From contig CAMZLT010000127.1 in assembly GCA_947311745.1 (NCBI GenBank), forward strand, positions 1 through 8,994: a stretch of DNA of 8,994 bases. Direction: 5' to 3'. The position numbers were made by a program, and so were the translations under genes. The notes beneath the pieces were generated by a model that was not told the DNA's origin, did not search any database, and worked only from the letters and a program-made list of their open reading frames with translations. This DNA is from an uncultured Flavobacteriaceae bacterium (lineage in GTDB: Bacteria > Bacteroidota > Bacteroidia > Flavobacteriales > Flavobacteriaceae). Below, piece after piece: positions 5,949 to 8,994 of this stretch (within the stretch, counting starts at the first letter, position 1; each line of letters starts with the position of its first letter).

Positions 5949-6637
5949 ACAAATTCCGCTTTAAAAACAATTGCAAAATATTTTTTTATTTTTTGCTTAA
6001 CCTCGTCTTTAGGTATCTTTTTGTCTAGTTCAATTTCTAAAGAAGTTACGGCTTTTCCACGAATACCACAAGGAATTATATGATCAAAATAACCAATATC
6101 GGTACTGACATTTAAAGCAAAACCATGCATGGTAACCCAACGAGAAGTACGCACACCTAAAGCACAAATTTTTCTAGCAAAAGGTGTTCCTACACCCAAC
6201 CAAACACCAGTTTCCCCCTCGCTTCGCTCTCCTTTTAAACCATAATCTGCAATTGTACGAATGATAACCTCTTCTAAATTTCGCATAAATTTATGAATAT
6301 CGGAAAAAAAATTATCCAAATCTAAAATAGGATAACCAACAATTTGTCCAGGACCATGATACGTAATATCGCCACCACGATTGGATTTAAAAAAAGTAAT
6401 TCCTTTTTCTTTTAACTGTTCTTCAGAAAGTAAAAGATTGTTTATATCGCCACTTTTACCCAAAGTATAGACATGTGGATGCTCGGTAAAAATAAAATGG
6501 TTTGGTGTTGGCTTTTTCACCTCCAAATCTCTATTTTTTAATTTAATAGCAATTATATCTTGAAAAATTTCATTCTGAAAATCCCAAGCATCTTTATAAT
6601 CTGTTAGTCCGATATCTTGTAATTGTATTTTTTGCAT
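5939..6637 (-). CDS. lipB: Lipoyl(octanoyl) transferase LipB
   Basis: A 232-residue cytoplasmic enzyme that moves octanoyl groups from acyl carrier protein to lipoyl domains of 2-oxoacid dehydrogenases and the glycine cleavage H protein. This is the first step of lipoate synthesis; LipA then adds sulfur. The LipB signature RGGDITYHGPGQ is at 87-98. The catalytic lysine is K156 in ARKICALG, and the acyl-accepting cysteine is C190 in IIPCGIRGKAVTSL. The flanking TSRWVTMHGFALNV segment is also typical. Length and start (ATG at 6637) are normal. lipA is not in the window. A weak -7-like GATATTTG (6642-6649) sits so close to the ATG that the message would be nearly leaderless if it is the real promoter. 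Confidence 0.97.
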   Translation of the reverse strand: MQKIQLQDIGLTDYKDAWDFQNEIFQDIIAIKLKNRDLEVKKPTPNHFIFTEHPHVYTLGKSGDINNLLLSEEQLKEKGITFFKSNRGGDITYHGPGQIVGYPILDLDNFFSDIHKFMRNLEEVIIRTIADYGLKGERSEGETGVWLGVGTPFARKICALGVRTSRWVTMHGFALNVSTDIGYFDHIIPCGIRGKAVTSLEIELDKKIPKDEVKQKIKKYFAIVFKAEFVTS

Positions 6638-6676
6638 ACTGCAAATATCTTATTATTTTTTTGTATGTTTACCTTT

Positions 6677-7483
6677 ATGTTACAAAAAATTAAAACTGTT
6701 TTTTTAAAGAAAATACACTTGCGAAAAGTGGTAAATGACTTTTTGAGTCCGTTACGATTTGAATTACCAAAAAGAGAAAAACAATTTTTAAAAAGTGCTA
6801 AAACCGAAGCAATTACAATTCCTGTTTTAAAAAAAGAAGTATGTATTTTACGATATGGCTATTCAAAAAATAAAATTTTATTGGTACATGGTTGGTCAGG
6901 TAGAGCAACACAATTTTACAAAATTGCCGATAAATTATTAGAAAATGGTATGATGGTTATGGCTTTTGATGCTCCTGCTCATGGTTTATCTAACGGAAAA
7001 CAGACTTCCATGCAAGAATTTATTCAAATTATTGAATATTTACACAAAAAACACTCCTTTTATGGTGCAATTGGTCATTCTTTAGGTGCAATGGCTTTGC
7101 TACAATCGGTTGCAAATGGTTTACATTTTAAACGTATTGTTAGCATTTCGGCTGTAGCCAATATTGATGAAATTATTTTAAAATTTCTAAATGAGAAAAA
7201 CAAAAAAAGCATTTCAGTTTCTGATTTTAAAACCTATTTTAAAAATAGGTTACAATACGATTTAGAAAACTATAACGGAATAGCTTGTGCTAAAAAAAAC
7301 ACTATCAAAACTTTAGTGATACACGATGTTCTAGACTCTCGTGCAGCTGTAAGGAATGCGTATGTTTTACGACAAAATTTACAAAATGGCATTATTTTAA
7401 CTACTAGTGGCTTAGGTCATACTAGAATTTTAAAGGATACTAATGTTTGCAACAGAATTTCACAATTTATAAAACCAACATAA
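6677..7483 (+). CDS. Alpha/beta hydrolase
   Basis: A 268-residue alpha/beta-hydrolase-fold enzyme of unknown substrate, probably an esterase or acyl hydrolase of the cytoplasm. The oxyanion-loop HGWSG (71-75), a second loop FDAPAHG (97-103), and the nucleophile elbow GHSLG with S135 are visible. The rest of the triad is D220 (in HDVLDSRAAV) and H248 (in GLGHTR), so all catalytic residues are present. No signal peptide or lipobox is seen from the chosen start. The ATG at 6677 was preferred; an ATG at 6665 is possible and would add four residues, whereas the TTG at 6623 lies inside lipB and is unlikely. The stop overlaps the start of msrB by one base (TAATG), so the two are probably translated together. 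It is divergent from lipB with a 39-base gap. Confidence 0.88.
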   Translation: MLQKIKTVFLKKIHLRKVVNDFLSPLRFELPKREKQFLKSAKTEAITIPVLKKEVCILRYGYSKNKILLVHGWSGRATQFYKIADKLLENGMMVMAFDAPAHGLSNGKQTSMQEFIQIIEYLHKKHSFYGAIGHSLGAMALLQSVANGLHFKRIVSISAVANIDEIILKFLNEKNKKSISVSDFKTYFKNRLQYDLENYNGIACAKKNTIKTLVIHDVLDSRAAVRNAYVLRQNLQNGIILTTSGLGHTRILKDTNVCNRISQFIKPT

Positions 7484-7983
7484 TGATTAAAAAAATAACT
7501 GTTTTAGCCCTAATTTTTAGTACCATTAGCTGTACGACAAAAGCACAAACCAAAAACAACAAAAACACAAGCAAAAAAATGGACAAACAAGAATTTACCA
7601 TAAAAAAAACCGACGCAGAATGGCAAGAAATTTTAACCGAACAAGAATATTTTGTTTTACGAGAAAAAGGAACAGACAGACCAAGTGAGCAAGGTTACAC
7701 CAATCATTTTGAAAAAGGAACTTATGTCTGTAGAGCTTGTAAAACACCATTATTTCCGTCAAAATCAAAATATAAATCCCATTGTGGTTGGCCATCGTTT
7801 GATGATGCCATAAAAGGAAAAATTTTGTTTAATCGCGACACTTCACATGGTATGATTCGTACGGAGATTATTTGTGCAACTTGCGGAGGACATCTTGGTC
7901 ATATTTTTGATGATGGACCAAAAGAAACCACAGGAAAACGATATTGTGTAAATACATCGTCTATTGAATTTGTTAAAGAGTAA
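7483..7983 (+). CDS. msrB: Peptide-methionine (R)-S-oxide reductase MsrB, lipoprotein-type
   Basis: A 166-residue enzyme that reduces methionine-R-sulfoxide in oxidised proteins. Residues 1-17 form a signal peptide ending in a lipobox-like STISC, with C17 the likely lipidated cysteine, so it probably acts outside the cytoplasmic membrane. The catalytic domain starts near residue 37. Zinc ligands are C83/C86 (CRAC) and C131/C134 (CATC). The GWPSF motif follows C101, a candidate resolving cysteine, and the catalytic cysteine is C155 in RYCVNTSSIEF. The start was set at the ATG at 7483, which overlaps the hydrolase stop by one base; this also gives the signal peptide. An internal ATG at 7579 (MDKQEF) could yield a cytoplasmic form. 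Function of the domain is secure; localisation is inferred. Confidence 0.93.
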   Translation: MIKKITVLALIFSTISCTTKAQTKNNKNTSKKMDKQEFTIKKTDAEWQEILTEQEYFVLREKGTDRPSEQGYTNHFEKGTYVCRACKTPLFPSKSKYKSHCGWPSFDDAIKGKILFNRDTSHGMIRTEIICATCGGHLGHIFDDGPKETTGKRYCVNTSSIEFVKE

Positions 7984-8015
7984 ATTTACAGAACGTTACA
8001 CAGGTAATTTGGCAT

Positions 8016-8023
8016 TATTTTTG
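8016..8023 (+). promoter_or_regulatory. -7 element for the DUF4136 gene
   Basis: TATTTTTG is a perfect TAnnTTTG match, 27 bases before the ATG at 8050, giving a predicted leader of about 20 bases. The -33 region has only a weak TTA (7996-7998, 17-base spacer). An overlapping TATATTTC (8027-8034) is a poorer alternative. The box supports an independent start of transcription after msrB. Confidence 0.5.
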
Positions 8024-8049
8024 TGCTATATTTCAAAACAATTTATATT

Positions 8050-8577
8050 ATGAAAACATTAAAACAACTCGGAATATTTACCATTATTAGTTTATTTATA
8101 CTTTCTTGTTCTTCGGTTCAAGTAAAGACAGATTACGATACACAAACGGATTTTACGCAATATAAAACTTTCGCTTTTTACAAAAAAGGAATTGATAAAT
8201 CTAAAATATCCGATTTAGACAAACGCAGAATTTTACGAGCAATTGAAAAAGAATTATTAGCCAAAGGAATGACAAAATCTAACAATCCTGATATGTTGGT
8301 TAGTATTTTTGCAAAATCCAAACAAAAAATAGATGTTTACACAAACCCATGGTATCCATCGTACTACGGAATGTATTGGCAAAACAATGTTTCTAAATAC
8401 ACAGAAGGAACACTTTTTATTGATTTAATTGATAAAAATGGAAAAAAATTAATTTGGCAAGGTGTTGGTCGTGGAGCTTTAAGCACATCAAACAAAGTAG
8501 AAAAAAAAGAGGAACGTATTAACGAATTTGTTGCCGAAATATTAAATAGATTTCCTCCTGGAAATGAGAAAAAATAA
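8050..8577 (+). CDS. DUF4136-family lipoprotein
   Basis: A 175-residue envelope lipoprotein of unknown function. The signal peptide runs from 1 to 19 with lipobox FILSC and lipidated C20. The mature part is a DUF4136 domain: the opening VKTDYDTQTDFTQYKTFAF (residues 25-43), a helix that pairs with KGMTKSNNPDMLV, and the aromatic patch NPWYPSYYGMYW (99-110), followed by the beta strand TLFIDLIDKNGKKLIWQG. DUF4136 proteins are common in Bacteroidota and their role is not established. The ATG at 8050 is used because the alternative GTG at 8023 falls inside the promoter and would disturb the signal peptide. The next gene starts 24 bases on, so it may be in the same transcript. Confidence 0.88.
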   Translation: MKTLKQLGIFTIISLFILSCSSVQVKTDYDTQTDFTQYKTFAFYKKGIDKSKISDLDKRRILRAIEKELLAKGMTKSNNPDMLVSIFAKSKQKIDVYTNPWYPSYYGMYWQNNVSKYTEGTLFIDLIDKNGKKLIWQGVGRGALSTSNKVEKKEERINEFVAEILNRFPPGNEKK

Positions 8578-8601
8578 CAAAATATACTTTTAACATTGAT
8601 T

Positions 8602-8913
8602 ATGAAAGAAAGACTATTTGTATACGGAACCTTAAGTCCTAATTGTCCAAATGAACATATTCTTAAAAATATAGGAGGGACATTTGAAAAAGCAACTGTT
8701 AAGGGAATTCTGTATGAAAAAGGTTGGGGAGCAGAAATGGGTTATCTTGGAATAAAACTTGACAAAAAAGGTGAAATTATAAAAGGCTTCTTGTTTAGCT
8801 CCGATAAACTAAAAGAACATTGGTCTGAATTAGATAAATTTGAAGGAGAAGCATACGAACGTGTATTAGCAAGAGTGGAAATTGAAAATAAAACTATTGA
8901 CTTAGGCATTTAA
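8602..8913 (+). CDS. Gamma-glutamylcyclotransferase-family protein, short C-terminus
   Basis: A 103-residue cytoplasmic protein of the gamma-glutamylcyclotransferase-like (AIG2/YtfP) fold, whose members cleave gamma-glutamyl compounds; the substrate here is unknown. The family YGTL motif is at 8-11. The likely catalytic glutamate is E81 in LDKFEGEAYERV, a typical position for the family. Start was set at the ATG at 8602, since the TTG at 8596 adds only two residues. The protein ends at IDLGI, a few residues before the final beta strand (often of the form YVL) expected in relatives. The bases after the TAA would read V-L-R-F-L-M before the next stop, so a recent nonsense change is possible. 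Likely co-transcribed with the DUF4136 gene. Confidence 0.83.
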   Translation: MKERLFVYGTLSPNCPNEHILKNIGGTFEKATVKGILYEKGWGAEMGYLGIKLDKKGEIIKGFLFSSDKLKEHWSELDKFEGEAYERVLARVEIENKTIDLGI

Positions 8914-8994
8914 GTATTAAGATTTTTAATGTAGCACGGTTCACTAAAAACCATCCTCTTTATTAAGTTATTAAAAATATTCTCATTCATAAAA

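Noticed and set aside
6215..6236. GC-rich stretch with a CTCGCTTCGCTC-like sequence inside lipB
   Set aside because: It encodes the GERSEGETGVW segment, which sits where LipB proteins normally have G-x-x-x-G-x-x-GVW. It is better explained as ordinary coding sequence than as an inserted repeat.
8914..8994. Inverted repeat ATTTTTAAT (8922-8930) with ATTAAAAAT (8970-8978), and a short GGTT/AACC pair
   Set aside because: The arms are AT-only and 39 bases apart, and the second pair is only four bases. No T run follows, so neither is a convincing terminator or attachment site.
1..8994. CRISPR array, tRNA or rRNA
   Set aside because: No regularly spaced direct repeats and no cloverleaf or rRNA-like conserved blocks were seen on either strand.

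Overview
The window is AT-rich, and its features point to a marine- or soil-type member of the Flavobacteriaceae (Bacteroidota). Promoters fit the Bacteroidota -7 consensus TAnnTTTG rather than TATAAT, genes lack Shine-Dalgarno sequences, lipoprotein signals are frequent, and several families are typical of the group (M23/M56 metallopeptidase, DUF4136, CaCA antiporter). The genus cannot be named from the sequence alone.

Layout. Positions 11-1330 hold an IS4-family insertion sequence whose transposase is on the minus strand and looks intact. A strong hairpin terminator (1365-1394) separates it from a two-gene minus-strand operon, blaI (3484-3843) followed by a BlaR1/MecR1-like M56 metalloprotease (1424-3481). 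In the latter, the usual penicillin-binding sensor domain is replaced by an M23 (LytM-type) domain and two related repeats. Upstream of blaI lie a Bacteroidota promoter, two operator-like dyads centred 20 bp apart and a leader hairpin. Next is a separately transcribed minus-strand gene (4037-4846) for a membrane-anchored extracytoplasmic protein. It carries the same repeat module as the M56/M23 protein, which suggests one envelope-sensing or stress system. It has its own promoter, and a perfect 30-bp palindrome forms its terminator.

A divergent promoter region (4847-4961) then leads into a plus-strand Na+/Ca2+-type antiporter (4962-5924), which converges on lipB (minus, 5939-6637). From 6677 to the end all genes are on the plus strand: an alpha/beta hydrolase overlapping a lipoprotein-type MsrB by one base, a DUF4136 lipoprotein with its own promoter, and a short gamma-glutamylcyclotransferase-like protein.

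The part most worth attention is 1424-4846. BlaI-type repression is linked to an intramembrane-type metalloprotease, a peptidoglycan-hydrolase-like domain is exposed outside the membrane, and a neighbouring protein shares its C-terminal module. No beta-lactamase gene is present in the window, so the inducing signal and the target genes are unknown. Six upstream-most starts were moved to internal ATGs on the basis of promoter position, signal peptide or overlap. The rest of the window is ordinary chromosomal housekeeping.
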